A stretch of DNA of 64,000 nucleotides from Powellomyces hirtus (lineage: Eukaryota; Chytridiomycota; Chytridiomycetes; Spizellomycetales; Powellomycetaceae): assembly GCA_025526995.1 (NCBI GenBank), contig JAHLKG010000008.1, forward strand, positions 124,001-188,000, given 5' to 3'. Positions 1 through 10,020 of this stretch are shown piece by piece (the stretch's first letter is position 1; each line of letters starts with the position of its first letter). The position numbers and the translations under genes were made by a program. The notes beneath the pieces were generated by a model, which was given only the letters and a program-made list of their open reading frames with translations, was not told the DNA's origin and ran no database searches.

Positions 1-902
1 CCCAGTCGGCATCGGTCATACGAGCGAAAGATTTGTCGCGTAGGATTCTGCCAAACGACGACAAACAAAGTGTCAGCACACGGGGATTCTAGAGAGAGAT
101 GGATCCGCGCTGAAACACCATGCCGCCTCCTCTATTTCAAAGAGACATTCCCAAGAACCGGGTCGTCCAGAGGACACATGGTTGGTCGCTCCTCGCACGT
201 CCCCCCACGTCCTCTCCATTGAATCATTTGAAGGGGAGATGTGAAGAAATCGAGACGTACCCGGCATTGTTGATGACAATGTCGACCTTTCCGAAAGCGT
301 TGATGGCAGTTTCGACAATCTTGTCACCGTCTTCCACCGAGTCGTAGTTGGCAACGGCTTTACCGCCAGCCTTCTTGATCTCGTCCACAACAACATCGGC
401 AGCCTATCCGCATGATATTGTCAATGACATGTGTGAAATGCTGTGAATTGAGTTTTTGTCGCGTGCTTACCCTGTGGTTGCCGCCTTCATCGCCTGTTCG
501 GCTGGCACCAAGATCGTTCACAACGACGGATGCACCTGAAATCAACGCAGAATGGTCAATTTTACGATTCTGTGTAGTGACATTTGGAGACAGGACAGAT
601 CGGCAGACTTACCTCGAGAGCCGAAGAAAGTAGCGTATGCCTTTCGTGATTGAACGGGGGAAAAGGACGGGTGGTGAGTCATTCAGCGACACACACAAGC
701 CTCAACGCATTGAGGGGGGCAGGGAGTCCACGCAATGTTAGATACCTTTCCGAGACCTGCCAACAGTAAGAAAAGGAAGAAATATAATCAGTCTCTGCTG
801 CATGGGTGGGAACCTGGACATGAGGGTGGGTGGGTGGAGATACCGACCTCCTCCGGCGCCGGTGACGATGACGACGCGGTTGTCAAATCGCAGTTCAGAC
901 AT
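1..902 (-). CDS. FOX2: Peroxisomal multifunctional enzyme FOX2/MFE-2, N-terminal exons (partial)
   Basis: This is the 5' part of a FOX2-type gene, whose short-chain dehydrogenase domain acts as (3R)-hydroxyacyl-CoA dehydrogenase in peroxisomal beta-oxidation. I read six exons: 902-848, 756-746, 640-613, 535-471, 403-261 and 47-<1, all with GT-AG introns and consistent phase. The joined protein starts [19 protein letters not shown] and continues with [52 protein letters not shown] and [19 protein letters not shown]. These are the NAD-binding TGxxxGxG loop, the acidic residue after beta-2 (NDLG) and the NNAG motif. The remaining dehydrogenase, hydratase 2 and possible SCP2 domains lie outside the window. 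Exon 2 is only 11 nt and encodes part of the glycine loop. A different SDR is possible, but NDLG plus [16 protein letters not shown] is very MFE-2-like. Confidence 0.88.
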
Positions 903-1315
903 GTTTTGTGTGGGCGGAAGAGTGTACGTGGGTGAGGGTGAGGGTGAGGGTGTAGGTGAGGAGGGTTGTTAGAGTGATGGGCTCTCCAAACACAGTGCAG
1001 GAGGAATTTAACGGGGGGGGGGGGGGATGGCAGTTAGTCGCAAATCAGTAGTTGGGTTGACATGTGAGTCACACGGGCCGGCCGACATGTGCGCCTCATC
1101 TCGACCATTTTGATTCATTCCATCGGCTATTTCCTGCAACCGACTGACCAGCGACTGACTGACTGACTGACTGACTGACTGACTGACTGACTGACTGATT
1201 GATGATTGAGTGAGTGCGTGACTAAAGTGAGTGAGTGATAGAAGTAGGATGTAAACTCACACGGGATGTTCCGTCAATTCAATCAATCACACGCGTGACC
1301 ATTTCGACTCCTTGA
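903..1315. other. Intergenic: FOX2 5' flank with a (GACT)n microsatellite
   Basis: No gene seen. It holds a G-run at about 1014-1026 and about 12 copies of a GACT tetranucleotide near 1147-1198. A similar but shorter GACT run lies beyond the far end of the Harbinger element (about 21766-21790). Confidence 0.7.
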
Positions 1316-1352
1316 GAGCATCTTTAACGGCAGGCATTTAATTGTGGCACAG
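1316..1352 (+). repeat. Harbinger left terminal inverted repeat
   Basis: 37 bp, identical by eye to the reverse complement of 21618-21654; it begins GAGCATCTTTAACGG and ends TTGTGGCACAG. Preceded by TGA. Confidence 0.92.
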
Positions 1353-1461
1353 CAGTCACGTGTGAACCACCGAATTTTTAAAGTTCCCACTTGCCAACCT
1401 ACACGTTGACGCTATTTCTTGCTTTACTTTCTTATGTAATGCCCAAATAGACCGGTCGAGA

Positions 1462-1935
1462 ATGCTTGACAAATTCTGGGCCAAGTACGATACAAGGCAG
1501 TGGGGTAGGCGCATTTTACAATGGAGACTGGAACAAAAAGAAGATGTGGAAAGAAAAACAGCAAGAAAGCGCCTCCGCAATCATGACCGCCTTAGGGCAC
1601 TCGGACAAGAGCGTCTAATTCGAGACTATTTCAGCGCTGATTGCATCTACAGTGAAAAGGATTTCAGGCGCCGCTTCCAAATGTCACGTCAGCTTTTCCT
1701 GCGTATTCAAGCAGATCTGTGCAAAAGTGACCGCTACTTTAAACCAGTAAGTACGCTACTAAGTATCCGTTGGCCACGCAGTACGTGGCCACGCAGTATG
1801 TTTGTATTAATCACAAATTCTGCAATAGCGTCGTGACTGTACAGGACTTACTGGTCTTTCATCCGAACAAAAGCTTACTGCCGCACTATGCATGCTCGCC
1901 TACGGTGTTGCAGCAGATGCTGTGGACGAGTACGT
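1462..1935 (+). pseudogene. Harbinger DDE transposase, 5' part (exon 1 and start of exon 2)
   Basis: Exon 1 is 1462-1746 (ATG CTT GAC; 95 codons), intron 1747-1828, exon 2 from 1829. The N-terminal region carries YSEKDFRRRFQMSRQLFLRI, the typical pre-catalytic segment of Harbinger/HARBI1-type transposases. Exon 2 reads GLTGLSSEQKLTAALCMLAYG and is cut inside the codon after DEY by copia A (target site TACGT, 1931-1935). The frame resumes exactly at 13464 after the second TACGT. The intron contains two copies of CCACGCAGTA, reverse complement of a motif found in the element's other introns. Confidence 0.88.
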
Positions 1936-2192
1936 TGTTGAGATTGGACTTTTGAGATAAACCTGTCAAATCGACAGTGCTCCAAGACTCCACATGACCC
2001 CCGCTGCGCAATGGTGCTTCATCTGACCGCGAATGCTTAGATAGCTTGCACAGCCACCTTTCTTCTTCGTAGTGTAGCTCTCCTTCACCCGTACTTTACA
2101 CTTAACAACAACACAATCATTCCATTGTCATCGAGAGTGTCGAGCTAGCCTTTCTCTGTTGCACTACCCCTTAACTGGACCTACGCACAACA
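1936..2192 (+). repeat. Copia A 5' LTR
   Basis: 257 bp, TGTTGAG...CACAACA, flanked on the left by TACGT. Confidence 0.94.
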
Positions 2193-2206
2193 GGTTATGA
2201 GCCCTG
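2193..2206 (+). other. Copia A primer binding site (half initiator-Met tRNA)
   Basis: GGTTATGAGCCCTG directly after the LTR is complementary to the anticodon arm of eukaryotic initiator tRNA-Met (CAGGGCTCATAACC in yeast), as in Drosophila copia, which is primed by a cut tRNA. Confidence 0.8.
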
Positions 2207-2273
2207 TCAGCCCGCTCAACGCTTAAAACGACAAACATCCTGCATCCTTCTTCACATTGTTCAATACTCAATC

Positions 2274-3857
2274 ATGCCATTGTCCCGTAGCCCCATTCGG
2301 ACCAGGTCCGGAACAAACACTGCCCCTGCGCCGACGCAGGATTCTGCAGATGAGGGTCCTCACAGTGAGGACGACAAGAGTCGAGCCGCTCGACCTGACG
2401 ACGAGATCGTCACCAAGGAGTATTTGGAGAAGGCGCTGTTGGAATCCCAACGCATTATCGCCGAAATGCAGGAACGCATGCTGCTGGAATCGCAGCGACT
2501 CGCCGCCGAGTCACAAAGGGAGTCTCAGCACCTTACGGCTGAATCCCAACGAGAGATGATGGAAAAGATGATTTCTACCTTCGCACAAATGCAAATGCAG
2601 ACGGCCGCCGCTGCAAACCCTCACGTCTTCCCGGAGGACCGCCCACACTCCCGCTCATCAGAGAATTCTTCTCCCACGTCGTCCTCAATGAATTCCCTCG
2701 CAAAGGAGCTCCTTAAACAAGTTCCCAACTTCGATGGCGATATGAGTAGCCCGCAATTACTTCTCGAATTCATTGCAAAACTGGACAACTTTTTCAAGGT
2801 TGCATACCTTCCGCCACTTCTCGAAGCAAAAATGGCGGTAAGCAAACTCACATCTACCGCTCACATCTGGTGGAGGACCCAGGAAAGCCAGGGGACCGCC
2901 CCTCGAACATGGAATCATCTCAAAACAACGCTACGCCTGAGATTCACACCACCAGCGTTCAGCTCGATGATCCGCGATAAACTGGATGATCTTTCGCAGA
3001 CCACATCAGTTATTGCATACAACAATGCGTTCAACAAACTCGTCATGCAGATTCCCGACATGAACAAAGGAGAAATCGAGCATTGCTATCTCAAGGGACT
3101 CAAGCGTCCTATCTACTCAGCCATCATCTCAAAGGATCTCTTGGATCTGGACGCCATGCAGGAAGCCGCAATCCGACAGGAACAGCTTAGCTCAGAACGG
3201 GGCGCTCGTGTGCCCAAAACCGAGTCTCACGTTGAAGCCCATGTGATGCATGGCAATTCGGACGCCAACACCAATGAACACGCGCCCCGAAAATCGTGGA
3301 AAAAACAACGCCGCCGCTCAGTTCCAGGATCTCCCTGCCTCCTCTGCGAACAAACCGGTCATTGGATGAAGGACTGCCCGAAAATGAAGGACGCGCGCGA
3401 GCTCCTTAAACAACATCAGCAAGAACCTGCTGCCAAAGCAAACCTCGTTTTGGCAACTAACCACAGGTCCTCGCACTCAATCGCCCTTGATTCTTGCGCA
3501 ACGCACCACATTATCAAGGACGCTATTCTCCTTACTGACCTGCGACCCATCCCGGCAGTCCATATCAGCGTCGCAAACGGCGAAAACCTTACCGCTCGCG
3601 AAGCAGGCACACTCACCATCAGCAATAACGACACGGACGAAGCCATTGTCTGCGTTGACGTGCTCTACGTACCTGAAGCGAGCCGCAACTTGGTTTCCAC
3701 ATTGCCACTGAACCGGGACGGTTACGAAATCACGTTCTCAACTAACGGTTCCTCCATTTTAAAGAACGGCCGCGTTATCCTACCGCTCCGCCACAACGGA
3801 AACCTGCCATTTATCGATGGTTATGTTGAAACCACCGCCGCTGCTTTTGCGACCGAA
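2274..3857 (+). CDS. Copia A gag-protease (interrupted by element B)
   Basis: From ATG 2274, capsid-like gag is followed by a zinc knuckle CLLCEQTGHWMKDC (C-x2-C-x4-H-x4-C) and a retropepsin-like domain. The N-terminus holds a heptad-like run of SQR/ESQ repeats. The protease motif is ALDSCATHHI where copia proteases normally have DSGA, so the flap-side Gly is replaced by Cys. Element B enters after ACC GAA. Joining across the insertion puts gag-pro one base out of phase with the integrase frame, in an A-run at 10024-10027. A lost base or a frameshift site could explain this. Confidence 0.9.
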
Positions 3858-4096
3858 TGTTAGCACGTACAGACTCTGTCATCGAGTCACAACTGCGCCA
3901 TCGCAGGGCGTATCACGCGATCATGTGAGCCCACGTGATCAACTCCGATATAAGTAGTTTTCCTTCCATACTTAATATATCGGTGGGACTTTTCTCTTTT
4001 TCTCCAATAGAGCGGGATTAAGTTACTTCGTTGTTCTGCTCAGTCAACTACCCTAAAGCTTCCTCAATCATCTACTCAGATACTCTCAGACCAACA
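3858..4096 (+). repeat. Copia B 5' LTR
   Basis: 239 bp with AT-rich promoter-like sequence (GATATAAG near 3948) and the CACGTGAT-type palindromic area shared with the other LTR. Confidence 0.94.
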
Positions 4097-4110
4097 GGTT
4101 ATGAGCCCTG
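4097..4110 (+). other. Copia B primer binding site overlapping the gag start
   Basis: GGTTATGAGCCCTG, complementary to the initiator tRNA-Met anticodon arm. The ATG inside it (4101) opens the gag frame, so the bases paired with the primer tRNA anticodon are also the start codon. Confidence 0.78.
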
Positions 4111-5474
4111 AAATGGTAGGCAACGAAACGAGCCCCCGGTACACTCGTAGTATGTTAAGACGCCTAACGGGTCGGCAGACCCCAGGGTCCAATACGCTAC
4201 AACGAGCCGTAGAACGTGCCGCTAGGAAGAGCGCACGAGTGCCTGGTGAATGGACATCACCAGACAATGGAGGGAAATCTGCCGGTAACAATACACCAGC
4301 AGAGCCAACGCCTTTGAGCGTCAACGCCAACGAGGGCAACGACGCATTGGAAGGGCATACCCAAAACATCGACCGACGCGATGGCAAGGTCGATACCCGT
4401 CCCCTATCAAGCAGTACAGATGATCACAGAACGATCAACTACAGTACTCCAGTGGCATTCCCAAGTGGGGAATCAGCGAACACCGTGCATGTCCGCCCGC
4501 GTGAGGCGGACGTGGATAGGATAGATAGGCTTGAGAATTCTCTAGCCCAACTAACGGAAATGCTCCAAATGAAATGGTGCATGGATCAGGATGTGAACAT
4601 CCCGGTCAACCCTCAGGTACGTACGGCGCAACGACCATCACCCACTCGCAACGACGGGTTCGCTGCACCGTGGACAGAGTACAATCAGGAGATTGGAGCT
4701 CAACAGGAATACCAACATTCTCCATTCGAACACCGCCCTACATCACCGACATCGAGCATACACAGCGTGACGACCAAAATCGTCGACAGTCGAGGTGCGA
4801 AGGCTTTCGTGGATGGAACGCTGAAATATATTGGATCTTACAACGGGGAAGCCAATATGGTCAAACTTCGAACGTTCATTGACAAGATTGAGACGGTTGT
4901 GAAGTACGAAATGGTTCCGCCCGAGTTTCTCGTAGATTTTGTGGCTACGAAACTCACAGGATGGGCATACACTTGGTGGCAGTCGCTCTCCCCAAGTAAA
5001 AGGAACGAAATTACGACGTGGCATGACTTTGAAGACGTTGATTCAGGAAGAACCAACACCGGTCTTAGGTCCGCCCTTCTGGCGCGGTTCGCGCCACGAA
5101 ACCACACTAGGGATTCGCTGCAGAAATTACGGGAATTGCGTCCCAAAGGCCGCATGGATGAGTACATCACTCAGTTTAACATGCTGGCATTTTCTCTGCC
5201 GAAGACACCGGATTACGTCCTTCAGGATTACTTCATTAACGCGCTAACACCAGACCTTGCGGCCTTGGTCCAGGCTAATGAAGAAAACATAACTGATTTG
5301 AGCAGTTTACAGGCCGCTGCATCCAGGATTGCCGCCAACATGGCTAAGAAGCCTAGCGGGACCTCAACGGATACGCGACCAGGTGCCGCACACACTGATG
5401 CCTCTAAGAAACCAAAGGGTAGGGCCCATGGGGAGAAGTCAGCCGGCAAGAAGGACAAGGAATCCACTCCATAA
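4101..5474 (+). CDS. Copia B gag (capsid) ending in an in-frame TAA
   Basis: 457 codons from ATG 4101. A disordered, charged N-terminus is followed by a retrotransposon-gag fold (TLKYIGSYNGEANMVKLRTF, LTGWAYTWWQSL, RFAPRNHTRDSLQKLRELRP). It ends SAGKKDKESTP then TAA at 5472-5474. The same frame stays open beyond the stop, and the zinc knuckle that normally ends gag lies after it, so the stop is either read through or a CAA-to-TAA mutation. Confidence 0.88.
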   Translation: MSPEMVGNETSPRYTRSMLRRLTGRQTPGSNTLQRAVERAARKSARVPGEWTSPDNGGKSAGNNTPAEPTPLSVNANEGNDALEGHTQNIDRRDGKVDTRPLSSSTDDHRTINYSTPVAFPSGESANTVHVRPREADVDRIDRLENSLAQLTEMLQMKWCMDQDVNIPVNPQVRTAQRPSPTRNDGFAAPWTEYNQEIGAQQEYQHSPFEHRPTSPTSSIHSVTTKIVDSRGAKAFVDGTLKYIGSYNGEANMVKLRTFIDKIETVVKYEMVPPEFLVDFVATKLTGWAYTWWQSLSPSKRNEITTWHDFEDVDSGRTNTGLRSALLARFAPRNHTRDSLQKLRELRPKGRMDEYITQFNMLAFSLPKTPDYVLQDYFINALTPDLAALVQANEENITDLSSLQAAASRIAANMAKKPSGTSTDTRPGAAHTDASKKPKGRAHGEKSAGKKDKESTP

Positions 5475-8400
5475 AACAAAGGCCAATCATCCAAGTCGGG
5501 TTGTTGGGCCTGTGGAGACCCTAAACACCAAACACAGGAGTGCGAAGTGTTAAAGAAGTTCAAATCCGAGATGGAGAAGAACAAGACGAAGCAGTCGTCT
5601 GATGGTGCTGTTAGCACAAATGCTGTGGAAGCATTACACGTCTGGGTCCGTCAAGGACAACCGTATGAAGCCCTCATCGACTCTGGCGCTACGGACCACA
5701 TGACACCTCACAAAGCGACCTTAGATCACTCAACCGTGTACAGTGATGTCAGAGCTGTTATGCTTGCTGACAAAACATCACTCCCCTCTACAGTTCGAGG
5801 TACGGTACGAGTAGAAGTTAATGACTATCCGAATCCGCTCGAGTTGGGCGGAGTCCTGCATGTGCCAGGACTACGACGAGATCTCGTATCGGTAGCGAAA
5901 TGCAATGATCAAGGCGTTGACGTGCTCTTCAAATCGAATGGAGACGTCATTTTCACGCGAGACGGCAAAGAAATCGCCAAAGGCGTACGCCGCAACAACG
6001 CGTATTACCTGCAAGGTACGCTGCTGTCTGAAAGTCTGTGGACGGATTCAGAAGCATGCACTGTTGAAGTCTCTCCTACACTCACTCATGCTTGTATTGG
6101 ACACGTTGGCAAACACGTCCTGGAGAAGATGGCATCGGTTACGGACGGTTGGTCCGTAGTGGGGGATCTAAGTGACTTCAAAGATTGTGAAGCCTGCGTG
6201 CTAGGAAAGGCCGCTCGTCTTCCATTCTCCCCTGGTAATGTTGAAGCCAGGGAGATCTGTGAGCTGATTCATTCAGACCTACAAGGACCATTTCGAATCC
6301 CTGGTTACGAAGGATCACGCTGTTCGCTGGAGTTCATTGAACACGCATCCAGATACGTGACTGTTTTCCCTATTCCGTCAAAGGATTCAGCAGTCATACT
6401 CGACAAGTTTCTCATTTACAAGGCGTGGATTGAGAAACAGACTGACCGACAAATCAAGATCCTACGCACGGATCGAGGCACCGAATACTTCGGCGAGGTT
6501 CTAGAGTACCTATTGGAAAATGGTATCACTCATCAAAAGTCCGCGGCCTATTCGAGTCAGCAAAACGGGATTGCCAAACGATGGCATCGCACGGTGCTGG
6601 TCAGGGTCCGCGCCACCTTTGCGGATACGAAACTACCTCGAAGATTCTGGCCTGCTTTACTGGTAGCGGCTGGATACATCCATTCCCTTACGTACAACCG
6701 CATCAACAAGAAGACGCCGCATGAAATACTGTTTGGCCGGCGTCCTGATGTCGCCCATCTTAGGCGTATCGGTTGCGTGGCGTATTCCGTTCTAACAAGC
6801 AAAGGACGCGATAAAATGGGGAATCGAGCGAAGAAGGCGTACTTGGTAGGCTATGCTCAACCCTCAGGTACCAAGGGGTATCTGGTATGGGATCCTGTCA
6901 CTGACGAGGTCGAAGTGTCACGAGACATGATCTTCAAAGAAGACTTGGGACTCGAACCCAAATATCAGCAGGATCCAGCACATCTTGACCTTCTAGATGA
7001 GGAAAGTCAGGAGGATGAAGTCGAATACACCGTGGAGGCGATTATCGACGAGCGCCGCAGTAAGGCGCACACGAAAGAGTACTTGGTTAAGTGGGAGGGA
7101 TATCAAGAACCTACGTGGGAGTCCCGACTTTCACTACTCGATACTACCGTATTGGATGACTGGGAGAATCGAGTCGCCGCGTACGATGTCGGCACACGAC
7201 GAAATGACCCCATTGCTGCATACGCCGCCCGCGCGCGGACTCAAACAACGATCAACAAAGACGCCATGACATGGAAGCAAGCGATGAAAACCCCTCAGAA
7301 GGAGGAATTTCTTAAGGCTGCATGCATCGAGTACCAATCCCTGGTCGACAACGGCACATGGGAGCTCACCAAGCATCCACGTAACAAGCGCGTGATCGGC
7401 ACAACATGGGTCTTTCGAACGAAGGTCAATCCCGATGGCACCTTTAACAAGTTCAAAGCCAGAGCAGTGGCTCAAGGCTTCTCTCAACAACCCGGTCGCG
7501 ACTTTGGTGATACATACTCACCGACGCTACCATTCACAGCGCTACGCCTCTTCTTGGCGTATTGTGTCCAGCACGGGCTGGACATCCACAGTATGGACGC
7601 TGTCACCACCTTCCTTAACAGCGATATTGATAAGGATATCTATATTGAGCAGTTTGAGGGATTTGAAGATCTGGATCACCCCAAAGGCGATTGGGTCCTG
7701 AAGCTACTGAAAGCTCTCTACGGCCTGAAGCAATCACCTCTTCTTTGGTATCAGACCTTGAAGACTGCACTGTTGAAGCTCGGCTACAAAGCGGTTTCTG
7801 TATGCCCGTGTATCTTTTTCAAGTACGCGACAGACGACCGTACACCTCCGTCGAACAACAACTTGATCCTTATTATGGTCTTTGTCGACGACCTGCTGAT
7901 TGCAGCGAAGGATCCGGAGATTCTGGCGAACAGCAAGAAGGACCTACATTCGAAGTTCAAGTTTACGGAACAAGGTCGTGTAACCAGTCACCTTGGTCTC
8001 GTTTACAAATATGATTTTGACTCTGCTGTCCGTACCCTCGAAATCTCAAATGTCAAGTACATCGATGACGCTCTTGCACAATTCGGCATGAGCGACTGCC
8101 ATCCTGTCTCCACTCCGTACGCCGTGTCAGCGCGTAACCAACAACCGGAGGATTCGACCCCATTCACGAATCTAAAGATGTATCAGGAAGCAGTGGGGGT
8201 CCTCACTTGGGCCTCCATCACATGGCGATGGGATATCGCCACTGCAGTCGGTTACGTTGCGCGCCGCGTCGCCGCACCTACCAACTCCAACTGGAACAAT
8301 GTTAAGCGCATTTTCTGCTATTTAAAGGGTACCCGCGATTATGCCCTCAAGTTTACATCCAAACAAAATGATCCACGTGGTCTATGCGTATTCACGGATG

Positions 8401-9371
8401 CGGATTATGCCGGAGAACTCACCGACCGGACGTCCACTACAGGCATTTTGGCCCTTTACAATGGGTTTCCTGTTCTGTGGAAAAGTAGCAAGCAGAAGTG
8501 CACCGCCCAAAGTACAACCGAAGCGGAGTATATAGCTGCAAGTACTGGCCACAACAAAGCCAAATGGCTACGCCAACTCTTGGCGGAAGTTTTGGGACCT
8601 CAACCGAATTACAAATCTCGACCAGTCCCTCTCCATGTCGATAATCAGAGCGCCGGGGCCTTGATTCAGTCTAAGGCTATCAACCAACGCACCAAACACA
8701 TCGACGTTCGGTACCACGCTATACGCGATTCATTCGCGAAGCAAATTATCGAAATCATCGACACCAATACGGACGATCAACTGGCGGACATCTTTACGAA
8801 GCCTTTTCCCACTGTGAAACATAAGGACACTGTCCTGAGGATTACGAATGGGACTCATATATTTGATGAACGCATACGCAATGAGGGCGCGTCTACGGAA
8901 GCACACCGAGCTCAAGTGTTACTCGCTGAATGTCAGGAGAATTACTCACAACACCGGCTTACCTCGGCTACTACACCGCAATTGCGGAACCCAAAGCAAT
9001 GCCTCCCAAGGAGGATGGGCCTGCCCCTCCTCCATCATCCTCATTGCTTGAGGGTGAGCGTCGGCTTGAAGAACCCGATGGTCCCTCCAACTCCTCGGCT
9101 GCCCCCTCCTCCTCCTCCTCTTCCTCATCATTATATGGAGCTTCACGCTCCAGGATGTCCCACATCCTCTTCACCTCCGCTACAGACTTCTTGTCTGCAG
9201 CCCTCTTCTTCGCCTGGGCAGTCTCCTTGCCCTTCCCAACCGCCAGCTTCCAGCTCCGCCGGTCCTCTAGTATGGACCTCAGTCCATCAAGCGTCCCGGT
9301 CGCCCGTGCGCGACCCAGAGGCATACCAGACCTCGCCCGGTCTTTTACCCGGTCTTTCGCCTGCTTGATGT
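5475..9371 (+). CDS. Copia B zinc knuckle-protease-integrase-RT-RNase H
   Basis: Open in frame with gag. Order: zinc knuckle CWACGDPKHQTQEC (about 5502-5543); protease with LIDSGATDHM; His/Cys zinc domain (HACIGHVG...CEACVLGK); integrase core; chromodomain (EYTVEAIIDERRSKAHTKEY, LVKWEGYQEPTWESRLSLL); reverse transcriptase with VFVDDLLIA; RNase H with TEAEYIAAS and KHIDVRYHAI. The integrase motif usually NGxAER reads NGIAKRW, so the catalytic Glu is Lys. The last 150 codons are Pro/Ser-rich and lie opposite the antisense gene, so the true end of pol may be earlier (about 9000) in active relatives. Confidence 0.92.
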
Positions 9372-9660
9372 GACGTTCAAGGACCCCTTGACGGTCCTTC
9401 TGGTGGAACTGTTGGGCATGCGCTGCCGACATCGTTCAAATCTCCGCTCGGGACAACCCCGCAGCGGGTGCACCTCCCTGTGGCGCAGAGGGCACCACTG
9501 ACAACGGCACAGCAGGAGCTGTGGTCGTCGCAGGAGCGGTTACCGGCGGTCCCGTCTTTCTCGCCGTCTGCTTTGCTTTGCCCGAACCTGACAACTACAC
9601 CGGCACTTAGTTAGAGCTTACGCCTCATTTGCGCAGATCTCATAGACGTACCCTAGCCAT
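8971..9660 (-). pseudogene. Antisense gene in copia B with histone H3-tail-like N-terminus
   Basis: Minus strand, overlapping the 3' end of pol. A 9-nt first exon (9660-9652) reads Met-Ala-Arg before GTACGT; a CTAAC branch site follows; exon 2 begins at a tandem AAGCAG acceptor (9570 or 9567). Either join keeps frame and gives MAR(Q)TARKTGPPV, close to the H3 start (MARTKQTARKS). The rest is Ala/Pro-rich, then a basic helical region (HIKQAKDRVKDRARSG), an aromatic/acidic part (VKRMWDILEREAPYN) and a Glu run, stop at 8973-8971. One in-frame TGA lies at 9438-9436, probably CGA originally, so this copy is likely defective. No family recognised. The first exon is short and is the weakest part of the model. 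Confidence 0.55.
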
Positions 9661-9776
9661 TCCTCGTATTCTTCAAAATGTAATAAATGGGGGTGTCTGG
9701 GGGTGTGTGCGGGGCTGTGTAGTAAAAGTAGATAGAGCAACTCTCTCACTGCCAGACTGACAGGTCTGAGTGGGGG

Positions 9777-10015
9777 TGTTAGCAGGTACAGACTCTGTCA
9801 TCGAGTCACAACTGCGCCATTGCAGGGCGTATCACGCGATCACGTGAGCCCACGTGATCAACTCCGATATAAGTAGTTTTCCTTCCATACTTAATATATC
9901 GGTGGGACTTTTCTCTTTTTCTCCAATAGAGCGGGATTAAGTTACTTCGTTGTTCTGCTCAGTCAACTACCCTAAAGCTTCCTCAATCATCTACTCAGAT
10001 ACACTCAGACCAACA
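9777..10015 (+). repeat. Copia B 3' LTR
   Basis: 239 bp; preceded by a purine tract (GTGGGGG) fitting a plus-strand primer; followed by CCGAA. Confidence 0.94.
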
Positions 10016-10020
10016 CCGAA

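Larger units (their letters stand above)
3858..10015 (+). mobile_element. Ty1/copia LTR retrotransposon B, nested in A
   Basis: LTRs of 239 bp at 3858-4096 and 9777-10015 (TGTTAGCA...CCAACA, about four differences); target duplication CCGAA (3853-3857 and 10016-10020). Copia-type domain order with an integrase chromodomain. It carries an antisense spliced gene near the 3' LTR, as does element A. Confidence 0.95.

Noticed and set aside
6940..6960. B-box-like GGGTTCGAGTCCC on the minus strand
   Set aside because: It lies inside the copia B integrase frame, with no A-box or cloverleaf around it.
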